From Terricaulis silvestris (GTDB lineage: Bacteria; Pseudomonadota; Alphaproteobacteria; Caulobacterales; Aquidulcibacteraceae): a stretch of DNA of 64,000 nt. The DNA is taken from positions 1,240,001-1,304,000 of the forward strand of contig NZ_CP047045.1 of the NCBI RefSeq assembly GCF_009792355.1, read 5' to 3'. Position 1 is the first letter of the stretch. Each line of letters opens with the position of its first letter. Below are positions 25,736 through 34,045 of the stretch, one piece after another. Under the pieces are notes generated by a model. It saw only the letters and a program-made list of their open reading frames with translations. It ran no database searches and was not told the DNA's origin. The translations under genes and the position numbers were made by a program.

Positions 25736-26401
25736 TTACGGTGCTTGGGTCGGCGAGGCAACGCCGATCCAATCGCTGAGCAGGTGCTTCAAATCGCGCG
25801 ACCAGTAATCGACATACGCTGGACGCGGTTCGGGGCAGTCGGCGCCGATGAGGGCGGTGGTGAAGCCCATGGCGTGCGCCGGCGGCAGATTGCGGAGCGA
25901 GTCTTCGATCAGCACGGCTTTGCGTGGATCGAAGCCGCACGCCTGCACTAGGCGCTCGTAGCTTTCGCGTTGCGGCTTTGGCGCGAGCCCCGCGCTTTCA
26001 ATGTCGAACACAGTGTCGAAGAGATCGGCGAGGCCGAGGCTTGCGAGCACGCGCTCGGCGTGACCGCCGCCGCCATTGGTGTGGATGATGCGCCGGCCTG
26101 GCAGCGCCTCGATCAAGCCGCGCAATTCTGGATCGATCATCAACACGGAATGGTCCGCCGTGTGCACGTCGCGCAGGAAATCCGGCGCGTCGATAGCATG
26201 GTGACGGACTAAGCCAACGATCGTCGCGCCATATTCGTGGAAGTAGCGCTCGCGCAGCTCGAGCGCGGCATCGGTTTCGACACCGAGCGTGCGGGCGATG
26301 TAGGCCGTCATGCGCTCGCCGATCTCGTCGTAGAGCACCGGCGCGGGGTAGAGCGTGTTATCGAGATCGAACACCCAGACGTCGATGTGCGCGAGGCTCA
26401 T
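25736..26401 (-). CDS. HAD-family pyrimidine 5'-nucleotidase (Sdt1-like)
   Basis: The 221-residue protein has HAD motif I (VFDLDNTLYP), motif II (IIHTNGGGGHA with Thr) and motif III/IV (KPQRESYE, VLIEDSLRNL). The sequence DLDNTLYP with a four-helix cap fits the Sdt1/pyrimidine 5'-nucleotidase group that dephosphorylates UMP or CMP. ATG 26401 overlaps the stop of the upstream DUF1036 gene by one base (TGATG). Confidence 0.85.
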   Translation of the reverse strand: MSLAHIDVWVFDLDNTLYPAPVLYDEIGERMTAYIARTLGVETDAALELRERYFHEYGATIVGLVRHHAIDAPDFLRDVHTADHSVLMIDPELRGLIEALPGRRIIHTNGGGGHAERVLASLGLADLFDTVFDIESAGLAPKPQRESYERLVQACGFDPRKAVLIEDSLRNLPPAHAMGFTTALIGADCPEPRPAYVDYWSRDLKHLLSDWIGVASPTQAP

Positions 26402-27579
26402 CAATCGCCGCTGCCGCGATCCTGAGTGTCCGCGCTCTCCGGCACAAGGCCGCGGCGGGGCGCGTCACGCGCGGTAGGCGCGTCGCCCGCGTCTCGCGCG
26501 ACTTGCAGCGCGCGCGGCTCTTCGCCGACAGGCAGGAAGTCGCGGTCTTCGAAGTCCACAACCAGGCCATCGCGATTGCGTGCAGAGATCGGGGTGAACA
26601 GCATGGTGTCGTAGTAGCGCGTCTCGCAGGCTTCGCGGCCGAGGATCGCGAAGCGCGCGCCGCTGGTGCAGAACGGCTCGCCGCCGGCGGCGAGTTGGCG
26701 GATGCCGTCAGGCGCTTCCAGGCTCGCGTGTACAAAGTACACTTCCTGGATCAGCACTTCATCGATGGTGCGGACGCAGCCGCCGGGATTGAGCGGCCAC
26801 CAGCCGCGGCTTTCCCAGCCTTCGCCACGGCGGCGCGCAACAGCCGTCCACATGCGGCCGCGGGCGCGGTTGCAGAGCGTGAGGCCGACTTGCTGTGCGC
26901 GGCGGCGCGCCGCGGTTTCGAGCGCGTCGATCAGCTGGTTTTCGCTGGCGCTCGGCGCGAGGCGCGCCGATTGCCGGAATTGCGCGATGGCTTGGGCGAT
27001 GCGGCGCGGATCGGCGCCGCGGCGGCCTTCGCGCAGATCGTAGCCGGCGTCATCGAGCAGGCGCTGCAGGCCGATCTGGCGCGCGCGCGCGATGGTGTAG
27101 GGTGTGGCTTCCGCGAATGAGGTGCGCCAGCTGTCGCGCTTATTGATCTGGACGCGGCGGAAGCGGCGTTCGTCGAGGCTCATCGCCGCGCATTGCGGCG
27201 GGTTCTCGATGGTGAAGGAGGAAGAGGAGTCCACACAGAGCCGGGCGTCACCGCCCCATTGGCGGCGGCCCCCGCGATGCGCCGAGGAAGTGCGGGCGTA
27301 GAGATAGTGCGTGCCGCGCGCGAGTGGAGCGCCGACGGAGATGCGGCATTCACCCGGGCGGAGCCGGGTCCAGCCTTGCACGACGATGGCGCGGCCGTCG
27401 GGACGGCCAGTGGCGGCTTCGAGCACGAAGCTGGTTTCGTTGCACAGCTGCCAGCCGTTGGCTTGGCGCTGTTGCTGTTGCGCGGTGGCGTGACCGGCGA
27501 ACGCAAGCAGCGCCGCGAAAGCAGCGCATACGATCGCGGCGAGAACGCCCGGTCTAATGAATGAGCGTGCCAGCGCCAT
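26401..27579 (-). CDS. Exported protein with two DUF1036 domains
   Basis: The 392-residue product has a signal-anchor or signal peptide (FAALLAFAGHATAQ). Residues about 42-135 (GWQLCNETSFVLEAATG, WTRLRPGECRI, YLYARTSSA) and about 235-330 (VGLTLCNRARGRMWTAVAR, WWPLNPGGCVRTI, YFVHASLE) are two copies of DUF1036, joined by a helical segment. DUF1036 proteins are secreted and cysteine-paired, with no known function. The likely ATG 27579 lies 26 bp inside the end of argB, so translation may be coupled to argB. Confidence 0.8.
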   Translation of the reverse strand: MALARSFIRPGVLAAIVCAAFAALLAFAGHATAQQQQRQANGWQLCNETSFVLEAATGRPDGRAIVVQGWTRLRPGECRISVGAPLARGTHYLYARTSSAHRGGRRQWGGDARLCVDSSSSFTIENPPQCAAMSLDERRFRRVQINKRDSWRTSFAEATPYTIARARQIGLQRLLDDAGYDLREGRRGADPRRIAQAIAQFRQSARLAPSASENQLIDALETAARRRAQQVGLTLCNRARGRMWTAVARRRGEGWESRGWWPLNPGGCVRTIDEVLIQEVYFVHASLEAPDGIRQLAAGGEPFCTSGARFAILGREACETRYYDTMLFTPISARNRDGLVVDFEDRDFLPVGEEPRALQVARDAGDAPTARDAPRRGLVPESADTQDRGSGD

Positions 27580-28516
27580 GTTCTGTGAAGAGTTCCATAA
27601 GCAGGACGTGCGGCGTGCGCCCGTCGAGGATGACGGCGGCCGGTTTGTGTTCGGAATGTTCGGCTTCGCTCTCGTTGCCTTCGAGCGCGCTGATGCAGGT
27701 CTCAAGTTTCGGGATCATGCCGCCCGTGGCGACGCCTGTTTCGATCAGCTTGCGCGCTTCGGCGACCGTCATCTTCTCGATTAGCTCGCCATTGCCATCG
27801 AGCACGCCAGGGATGTCTGAAAGCAGCAGGAAGCGCTTTGCGTTGAGCGCTTTGAAGACGGCGCCGGCGGCGGTATCGGCGTTGATGTTGTAGGTCTTGC
27901 CGCTGTCTTTCTCAACACCGATCGGCGCGATCACTGGGATATAATCTTCCGGCGCGTTGATCAGCGCCTGAATCAAAGTCGGGTCGACTTCGGTGGGTTC
28001 ACCGACGAAGCCGAGATCGACCACTTGTTCGATCATGCTGTCGGGATCCTTGCGCGTGCGCACGGCTTTCTCGACGGTGATCAGGCGCGCGTCTTTGCCC
28101 GACAAGCCAACGCCGCGCACGTCCGCTTCGCGGCCGGCAGCCGTGATCAGGTGCGCGAGTTCTTTGTTGACGCTGCCCGAGAGCACCATCTCCGCCACTT
28201 CCATCGTCTCCGCGTCAGTGACGCGAAGCCCGTCCACGAATTGCGATTTGACGCCCGCCCGATCGAGCATGCGGCTGATCTGCGGGCCGCCGCCGTGCAC
28301 GACGACGGGGTGAAGGCCCACCAGCTTCAAAAGGACGACGTCTGCGGCGAATTTGCGGGCGGTTTCTGTGTCGCCCATGGCGTGACCGCCATATTTCACC
28401 ACCACGATCTCGCGGTCGTAGATTTGGATGAACGGCAGCGCCTCGGCGAGTGTCTTCGCCTTGGTCAGACCGTCTTCGAGCGCCTTCAGGCGATCCTTCG
28501 GAGGAAGCTTGCTCAC
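27554..28516 (-). CDS. argB: Acetylglutamate kinase
   Basis: The 320-residue kinase has the phosphate loop VVKYGGHAMGD, the substrate loop VHGGGPQISRML and the late GVATGGMIPKLETCISAL segment. It phosphorylates N-acetylglutamate in arginine synthesis. The N-terminal helix and the C-terminal arginine-sensing region suggest the hexameric, feedback-inhibited type, though this is not certain. It follows engB and yidC on the minus strand. Confidence 0.97.
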   Translation of the reverse strand: MSKLPPKDRLKALEDGLTKAKTLAEALPFIQIYDREIVVVKYGGHAMGDTETARKFAADVVLLKLVGLHPVVVHGGGPQISRMLDRAGVKSQFVDGLRVTDAETMEVAEMVLSGSVNKELAHLITAAGREADVRGVGLSGKDARLITVEKAVRTRKDPDSMIEQVVDLGFVGEPTEVDPTLIQALINAPEDYIPVIAPIGVEKDSGKTYNINADTAAGAVFKALNAKRFLLLSDIPGVLDGNGELIEKMTVAEARKLIETGVATGGMIPKLETCISALEGNESEAEHSEHKPAAVILDGRTPHVLLMELFTEHGAGTLIH

Positions 28517-28542
28517 GGGCGGTTCCTAAGCGGTAACGCGCC

Positions 28543-29199
28543 CTAGGCCAAGGCCGCGATTTCAGCGCGCAGACGCTCAATCCCCAGGCCGGTTTCAGAA
28601 GAGGTCGAGATCACCTCGGGATGTGCGGCTGGCCGTTTTACGATGGCTGCAGTGGTGGCCGCTGCGGTCTCCGCGAGTTCGGTTGGCTTCAGCTTGTCGG
28701 CTTTGGTGAGCACGAGTTGATAGGTGACGGCCGATGTGTCGAGCGCATCCATGACATCCTTGTCATGCGGCTTCAGGCCGTGACGTGAATCGATCAGCAG
28801 GATGACGCGCTTCAGCGACGGGCGCCCGCGCAGGTAATCCCGCGTGAGCGCGGTCCAACGTTCAATGTCGGCGCGGCCGGCTTTGGCGTAGCCGTAGCCG
28901 GGGAGGTCAACCAGGCGCAGCGTGTCGCCAACGCGGAAGAAGTTGAGTTCACGCGTGCGGCCGGGTTCGGTGGAGGCGCGCGCGAGTTTCAATCGTCCGG
29001 TGATGGCGTTGACGAGGCTCGACTTGCCCACGTTCGAGCGCCCCGCGAACGCAACTTCAGGCAGCGAAGAGTCCGGCAGGAACTCCATGCTTGGCACGCC
29101 GCGCTCGAACTCGATTTGTCCCGCGAACAACAGGCGGCCCGTTTCGAGCCACTCGGCTTCTTCCTCCGGCGTCACACTATTCCGCCGCGCTCGGTTCAC
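28543..29199 (-). CDS. engB: Ribosome biogenesis GTPase EngB (YihA/YsxC)
   Basis: The 218-residue GTPase shows G1 GRSNVGKSS, a G2 threonine in TEPGRTRELNFF, G3 DLPGYGYAKAG and G4 LTKADKL. EngB helps late assembly of the large ribosomal subunit. ATG 29199 overlaps the end of yidC by 23 bp; GTG 29175 is an alternative start just past the yidC stop. The arrangement rpmH-rnpA-yidC-engB-argB is common in alphaproteobacteria. Confidence 0.95.
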   Translation of the reverse strand: MNRARRNSVTPEEEAEWLETGRLLFAGQIEFERGVPSMEFLPDSSLPEVAFAGRSNVGKSSLVNAITGRLKLARASTEPGRTRELNFFRVGDTLRLVDLPGYGYAKAGRADIERWTALTRDYLRGRPSLKRVILLIDSRHGLKPHDKDVMDALDTSAVTYQLVLTKADKLKPTELAETAAATTAAIVKRPAAHPEVISTSSETGLGIERLRAEIAALA

Positions 29200-31078
29200 T
29201 CTTCCCGAATCGTTTCTTTAGGAACGTGTCGAGCTGCGTCTCGACGCCTTGCCGGCGCATGATGACGTATTGCTGCAGAATCGAGAGCGTGTTCGACCAG
29301 GTCCAGTAGATCACCAGGCCCGCCGGGAAGGCGGCGAACATGAAGGTGAACAGGATCGGCAGCAGGCGGAAGATCTGCGCCTGCACCGGGTCGGTCGGCG
29401 GCGGCGACAGCGCCTGCAGCGCCCACATCGAGAGCCCGTACAGGATCGGCCAAACGCCGATCATGAGAAACCCGCCGATCAACGGCACAGTTGACGGGTC
29501 GAATGGCAGCAGGGTGAACAGGTTGAAGATCGACGTCGGATCGCGCGCTGAGAGATCTTGGATCCAGCCCACGAACGGTTCGTGCCGCATTTCGATGGTG
29601 ACGGTAAGCGTTTTGTAGAGCGCGAAGAACACCGGAATTTGCAACAGGATCGGAATGCAGCCCGAAACTGGATTGATCTTCTCGGTCTGATAAAGGCGCA
29701 TCAGTTCTTGTTGCTGCCGTTGCTTGTCGGCGGCGTAGCGCTCCTGGAGTTCCTTCATCTTCGGCTGCATGCCGCGCATCTTCGCCATCGCCTTGAAGGA
29801 TTGGTACACGAGCGGGAACAGCAGCAATTTGACGACGACAGTGGACGCCAGAATCGCCAGGCCGAAATTGAAAATGATGCCCCAGCCGGCGAAGGTCTGG
29901 CCGAACCAATGCAGCATCGCGAAGAAAGGACGCGTAAGGAAATAGAAATTGCCCCAGTCGATCGCCCAGATGAAACGCGGGATCTCCAGCGCCTGCTGGT
30001 AGTCGTTCAGCAAATCATAACGCTTGGCGCCGGCGAACAGATGCTGCGTGTAGGTGACTTGCGCGCCGGCGCCGACTTGATGCCAATCGCCGCGATAAGC
30101 GGCGCGGTATTCGTTGGTCGCGCCGTCGGCGCCGGCGTCAAAGTAGGTCGAGGTGCGCTCGTTCTGCGCGGGGATGATTGCGGTGAGCCAGTAGTGGTCG
30201 GTGATGCCGAGCCAACCGCCTTGGCCCTGCATGTCTTCGATGCGCTCATCCGCGCCGACGCGGCCCCGTCCGCGATCGCGGACGTGTTTGCCGGCGTTCT
30301 CGAACGTGACCTGATGTGAACTGTTGTTTTCGCCGAAGGCGCCAATGAGGCCTTGGTGCACAATCTGGTTGCGCACGTAGTCTTCTGGCATGCCCTCGCG
30401 GCGAACGGTGCCAAACGGGCGCACGGCAAGGGCGCCGCCCGACGTGTTGGTCACGACATCCGTGATCGTGAACATGAAGTTCTCGTCGATCGCGATGGTG
30501 CGTACGACGGTGACGCCGTTGCCGGCGTCGAGCCTGAGCGTCACCGGCGTTTGCGGTGTAAGCGTCGCGGCGCCTTCACCAAGCGACCACGCCGAACGCG
30601 CGTCAGCAACGGTGGACACCGCCTCGCCGGACTGCATTTCCCAGCCGAAGAAGGCGTAGTGGCCGAATTCAGTGTTGCTCGGCGCGAGCAGCGTCACTTC
30701 CGGGCTGCTGTCATCCACGGTGCGGTGATAGCCGCGCAGGTTGAGGTCATCGATGCGCGCGCCTTCGAGCGAGATCGAGCCATCGACGGCGCCGGTGTCA
30801 ATCGGGACGCGCGAGGCGGTGGTGGCTGCGAGCACCTGTTCACGCTGCACGGGCTCTGTCGAACTCGGCGCATCCGGCGTGCCGATGGCGTCGCCTTGCG
30901 CTTCCGCTGTCCGCGCCGCGTCCTGCGACTGCTCGATCTGGGCGCGCTCGGCCTGCGCGCGTTCGCGGGCGGGACCGGCATAGAAAAAGTCAAAGCCGAT
31001 GAAAATCCCGATCGACAACACGATCGCCAGGATCACGTTTCTCGTCTCGTTGGGCCCTTGCCCGCCGCTAGGTTGCAT
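29177..31078 (-). CDS. yidC: Membrane protein insertase YidC
   Basis: The 633-residue protein has an N-terminal transmembrane helix (NVILAIVLSIGIFIGFDFFY), a large periplasmic beta-sandwich domain to about residue 370, and the conserved five-helix core (FFAMLHWFGQTFAGWGIIFN, KAMAKMRGMQPKMKELQERY, QIPVFFALYKTL). It inserts membrane proteins alone or with SecYEG. It starts 6 bp after rnpA; the YidD gene often found between them is absent. Confidence 0.97.
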   Translation of the reverse strand: MQPSGGQGPNETRNVILAIVLSIGIFIGFDFFYAGPARERAQAERAQIEQSQDAARTAEAQGDAIGTPDAPSSTEPVQREQVLAATTASRVPIDTGAVDGSISLEGARIDDLNLRGYHRTVDDSSPEVTLLAPSNTEFGHYAFFGWEMQSGEAVSTVADARSAWSLGEGAATLTPQTPVTLRLDAGNGVTVVRTIAIDENFMFTITDVVTNTSGGALAVRPFGTVRREGMPEDYVRNQIVHQGLIGAFGENNSSHQVTFENAGKHVRDRGRGRVGADERIEDMQGQGGWLGITDHYWLTAIIPAQNERTSTYFDAGADGATNEYRAAYRGDWHQVGAGAQVTYTQHLFAGAKRYDLLNDYQQALEIPRFIWAIDWGNFYFLTRPFFAMLHWFGQTFAGWGIIFNFGLAILASTVVVKLLLFPLVYQSFKAMAKMRGMQPKMKELQERYAADKQRQQQELMRLYQTEKINPVSGCIPILLQIPVFFALYKTLTVTIEMRHEPFVGWIQDLSARDPTSIFNLFTLLPFDPSTVPLIGGFLMIGVWPILYGLSMWALQALSPPPTDPVQAQIFRLLPILFTFMFAAFPAGLVIYWTWSNTLSILQQYVIMRRQGVETQLDTFLKKRFGKSEPSAAE

Positions 31079-31084
31079 TTTGGG

Positions 31085-31504
31085 TCAATCGCTTTCGGTC
31101 GGCGTTTCGCGCTCAGGGTGGGATTGCGCGCGCGGGCGGCGCTCGGATGTCGCGCCGGCTTGCAAGTCGGCGGCGAGCCTTAACAACGCGCTCTTAAGAT
31201 CGTCAAGCAAGGCCGCCCAGTCGGCGTCCGGGGTGGATTGACGCGCCACCAGGACGTAGTCGACCCCAGCCAGGCCATGTTTCGGCAAAAGCTGGCGCGC
31301 GGCCTCCCGGAGCCGGCGCTTGGCGCGGTTGCGGATGACGGCCCCGCCGACCTTCTTGCTGGCGGTGAAGCCGATGCCCATGGGGCCGTCCTCGGCCCGG
31401 CGGCGGGCCTCGACCAGGAGATTAGGCCGGGCCGCGCGAACGCCAGCGCGCACATGCAGGAACTGGGCGCGCTTGGTCAGACGTTGGAGGCTGGTTTGGC
31501 TCAT
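31085..31504 (-). CDS. rnpA: Ribonuclease P protein component
   Basis: The 139-residue basic protein has the RnpA signature IRNRAKRRLREAAR and the start LQRLTKRAQFLHVRAG. It binds RNase P RNA and helps mature tRNA 5' ends. The C-terminal 30 residues (SERRPRAQSHPERE) are a variable tail. It follows rpmH by 29 bp and precedes yidC. Confidence 0.95.
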   Translation of the reverse strand: MSQTSLQRLTKRAQFLHVRAGVRAARPNLLVEARRRAEDGPMGIGFTASKKVGGAVIRNRAKRRLREAARQLLPKHGLAGVDYVLVARQSTPDADWAALLDDLKSALLRLAADLQAGATSERRPRAQSHPERETPTESD

Positions 31505-31533
31505 TTTGCCGGAGATGTACCCCGGCGCCGGGA

Positions 31534-31674
31534 TCAGGCCGAGAGCTTCTTGCGGCCCTTGGCGCGGCGGCGCGCCAGCACCTTTTGGCCGCCAGCGGTG
31601 GCCATGCGGGCGCGGAATCCATGGCGGCGCTTCCGCACGAGCCGGCTCGGCTGATAGGTCCGCTTGGTGCTCAC
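31534..31674 (-). CDS. rpmH: 50S ribosomal protein L34
   Basis: The 46-residue basic product begins [19 protein letters not shown] after a GTG start at 31674 and ends KGRKKLSA, which is complete L34. It is a late-assembling large-subunit protein. It heads the rpmH-rnpA-yidC-engB-argB run. Confidence 0.96.
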   Translation of the reverse strand: MSTKRTYQPSRLVRKRRHGFRARMATAGGQKVLARRRAKGRKKLSA

Positions 31675-31751
31675 GACGCGCCTCGATCTCTTTTGGGCAG
31701 TAAAAATGAAGGCGCGGGGATTACCCCAGCGCCTCCCGAGCGTCAAGATGA

Positions 31752-31856
31752 TCAGCCCTGAACTAGGGCCTGGATGATGATGAAGACGATAGCGACCGCC
31801 CAGAGGGCGCCAAAGTAGACGAGCGTTCGCGACAGGGTCCGTTTCTCGGTGGACAT
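31752..31856 (-). CDS. Putative 34-residue membrane protein upstream of rpmH
   Basis: The frame reads [20 protein letters not shown] then a hydrophobic helix [14 protein letters not shown] to the stop. AAGGAG lies 6 bases before the ATG, one of the best ribosome binding sites in the window. A single spanning helix with a basic N terminus suggests an inner-membrane small protein with its N terminus inside. It lies 77 bp before rpmH on the same strand and may share its promoter. I recognise no family. Confidence 0.65.
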   Translation of the reverse strand: MSTEKRTLSRTLVYFGALWAVAIVFIIIQALVQG

Positions 31857-31936
31857 GGGGCGCTCCTTGGGGAGGGGGCGGGAGCAGGCACTCCAATCGC
31901 CAGCAAGCCATAACGAGGCCGACGATATCCATAGCG

Positions 31937-32035
31937 GGGAACCCTCGTTCTGCGAATGAAATTACTGTTGCGGTTCCCAGCGGCTCCCAACGGTTCCCGC
32001 CGGGGACAAGGGCTTGCCCTTGGGCTAAGGGCTTG
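31937..32035. promoter_or_regulatory. Three 10-bp iterons and a palindrome before a histidine kinase gene
   Basis: CGGTTCCCAG (31971-31980), CGGCTCCCAA (31981-31990) and CGGTTCCCGC (31991-32000) follow one another with exactly one helical turn spacing. A reverse-oriented GGGAACC lies at 31937-31943. Directly after the iterons comes a hairpin CAAGGG-CTTG-CCCTTG (32007-32022) and a second AAGGGCTTG (32027-32035). The array ends just before the kinase start at 32042 and also lies upstream of the minus-strand 34-residue ORF, so it could control either side. The binding protein is unknown. Confidence 0.55.
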
Positions 32036-32041
32036 GAGACG

Positions 32042-33484
32042 ATGGCCAATCCCGACATTTCGCCGAGCCGGCCGGGTCCGATCCAGAGCATCCGCAACTT
32101 CGTGGACAGCTTGGCCGGCCGCCTGCTCGGGCTGACCGTGATCGCGGTGCTGGTGGGCGAGGCGCTAGTGTTTGCGGGCGCCCTGGCCGGGTTCCACGAG
32201 CAATGGCTGCGGGAACGCATGAACCTGGCGCAGATCGCGGCGCTGGCGCTGGAGGTTTCCCCCGATCTCGAGATCGCGGAATCGCTTGAGTACGAATTGC
32301 TGACCAACGCCGAAGTGCAGCGCGCTGCGCTGCAGCGGGCCGGCGAGCGGGTGCTGCTGTTGGAAGATCCGAATGTCGTGCCGACCGAACCGTTGGTGAC
32401 CTACGATTATACGCAGGCCGACGAGGCGCGCCCGTTCTGGTGGGCGGTGGAGAGCTTCTTTGCGCCGCCGGGGCGGGTGCTTCGGGTGCTGTCGCGGCCG
32501 CGTTTTGAGAGCGGCGAGTTCATCGAGATTGTGCTGAACGAAGCGCCGCTGAAGCGCGCCATGAACGAATTCGCGCAACAGTTTCTGCTCGCATCGACGT
32601 GGATTCTGATCGCGGCGGCGGCGCTGATCTATTTCATGCTGACGCTCGCGTTCGTCGGTCCGATGCACGATCTCACGCGCGCCATAGAACGTTTCCGAGA
32701 CAAGCCCGAAGACGTGTCGATCGCGTTTCCCCGTAGTTCACGCGGCGACGAGATCGGCCGGGCGCAGCGCGCAGCCGCGGATATGGCCGAGCAGGTTCGC
32801 AACGCGTTGCGGCAGAACGAGCGGCTCGCAGCGCTTGGCGGCGCTGTTGCGCGGATTGGCCACGATTTGCGCAATATGCTCTCCACAGCGCAACTCGTGG
32901 CCGATCGTTTGAAAAACTCCGAAGATGAGGAAGTGCGCCGCTTATTGCCGCGTTTGGAGCGCACGATCGATCGCGCGGCCGGCCTCGCGTCGAGCACGCT
33001 GAAATACGGACGCGCGGATGAGAAAGCGCCGGAACTGGAGCGGGTCGATGTTGCGGTCGCAACTGAGGATGCGGCGAGCGACGCGCTCGGTGGCTTTGAG
33101 GGCGTAAGCTATCGCGGCGACATCGAACCGCGGCTGGCGTGCGTGGCGGACGCAGAGCACTTGAATCGCATTGTGGTCAACCTGATGCGCAACGCGGCGC
33201 AGGCGATGGTGGATCACGATCGCAGCGACAAAACGATCGTTGTCCGCGCCGTGCGCGTGGAGGGCCGCTGTGAAATCGATGTGATCGACCATGGGCCTGG
33301 CGTGCGCGAGAATTTGCGCGCGCGTCTGTTTGAGCCGTTCGTGTCGGCAGCGCCGGAAGCGGGCGGCACCGGGCTTGGCCTAGCGATCGCGCGCGAACTC
33401 ACGCGCTCGATGGGAGGCGAATTGGAGCTGACGCGGACCGGCGCCGAGGGCACGACGTTCCGGATCACGTTGCCAGCGGCGTGA
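32042..33484 (+). CDS. HAMP-containing sensor histidine kinase
   Basis: The 480-residue protein has two transmembrane helices (residues about 26-48 and 185-205) around a periplasmic sensor of about 130 residues, a HAMP segment ([19 protein letters not shown]), and a kinase core with H-box [16 protein letters not shown]-box [11 protein letters not shown]1 DHGPGV and G2 GGTGLGLAI. The H-box with Asp-Leu-Arg-Asn resembles NtrB/NtrY-like kinases. No partner response regulator is adjacent. ATG 32042 is chosen over TTG 32033. Confidence 0.88.
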   Translation: MANPDISPSRPGPIQSIRNFVDSLAGRLLGLTVIAVLVGEALVFAGALAGFHEQWLRERMNLAQIAALALEVSPDLEIAESLEYELLTNAEVQRAALQRAGERVLLLEDPNVVPTEPLVTYDYTQADEARPFWWAVESFFAPPGRVLRVLSRPRFESGEFIEIVLNEAPLKRAMNEFAQQFLLASTWILIAAAALIYFMLTLAFVGPMHDLTRAIERFRDKPEDVSIAFPRSSRGDEIGRAQRAAADMAEQVRNALRQNERLAALGGAVARIGHDLRNMLSTAQLVADRLKNSEDEEVRRLLPRLERTIDRAAGLASSTLKYGRADEKAPELERVDVAVATEDAASDALGGFEGVSYRGDIEPRLACVADAEHLNRIVVNLMRNAAQAMVDHDRSDKTIVVRAVRVEGRCEIDVIDHGPGVRENLRARLFEPFVSAAPEAGGTGLGLAIARELTRSMGGELELTRTGAEGTTFRITLPAA

Positions 33485-33519
33485 GCGGCGACCAACCGAC
33501 CGGCGCGCGCGACTGACAC

Positions 33520-33560
33520 TTGTCATGATATTATTGTCAGGCGATAATTAATCATCGCCA
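33520..33560 (+). promoter_or_regulatory. Promoter with operator shared with the 55.7-kb operon
   Basis: TTGTCA (33520-33525) and GATAAT (33543-33548) are 17 bp apart and form a good sigma-70 promoter. The segment 33533-33560 matches 55673-55700 at 24 of 28 positions. Within it CGATAAT and ATCATCG form an imperfect inverted repeat, so a repressor bound here would cover the -10 box. It lies 24 bp before the start of the exported-protein gene. Confidence 0.65.
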
Positions 33561-33583
33561 ACAAGAAATATCGGAGAAAATCC

Positions 33584-34045
33584 ATGCGTTGGGCGTTAGC
33601 CGCACTCGTTGTCATGATCGCGGGCGTCGCCGTGGCGCAGCCATCGCGGCGCTACGACCTCTACATTTTCGACACCGGCGATGGGCGGGAGATTTACGCC
33701 GTCGCCGCTGCTGGCCGGGCGTCCGCGCTCGAGGTGCGCGGCTGTGGCGATGTGAGTTTGATCGCGGAAGCCGCCGAGATGGTGCATGAGCTGCGCGTGC
33801 GGCGCGCGCGCGACGACGACAACGTCATCATCGTTCACGGCCGCAACTCGCGCACCGAACTCGGTCCATGCGGCGCCGACGAAGATTCGGAAAATCTGGA
33901 TGAGGAAGCGCAGCGAGAAGACGACGCGACATCGCTCGTCGTCATCGAGAACATGTCGCCGTCGCAGACACGCAACACGCTGCGCACACTCGACGCGGCG
34001 CCCGTCGCGATCCGCGAACGGATGATCGCTGATCTAGGGCTTTAA
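33584..34045 (+). CDS. Exported protein of unknown function
   Basis: The 153-residue product has a Sec signal (ALVVMIAGVAVAQ) and a mature domain with RRYDLYIFDTGDGREIYAVA, two cysteines (VRGCGDV, LGPCGAD) that may pair, and an acidic stretch (DEDSENLDEEAQREDD). It ends in a helical MSPSQTRNTLRTLDAAP segment. I recognise no family. Its promoter carries the same operator as the membrane/XRE operon at 55.7-57.0 kb. It shares TTAA with ggt as overlapping stops. Confidence 0.65.
   Translation: MRWALAALVVMIAGVAVAQPSRRYDLYIFDTGDGREIYAVAAAGRASALEVRGCGDVSLIAEAAEMVHELRVRRARDDDNVIIVHGRNSRTELGPCGADEDSENLDEEAQREDDATSLVVIENMSPSQTRNTLRTLDAAPVAIRERMIADLGL

Noticed and set aside
31971-32000. CRISPR-like array
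   Set aside because: The three repeats are 10 bp, adjacent, without spacers, and no cas genes are present.
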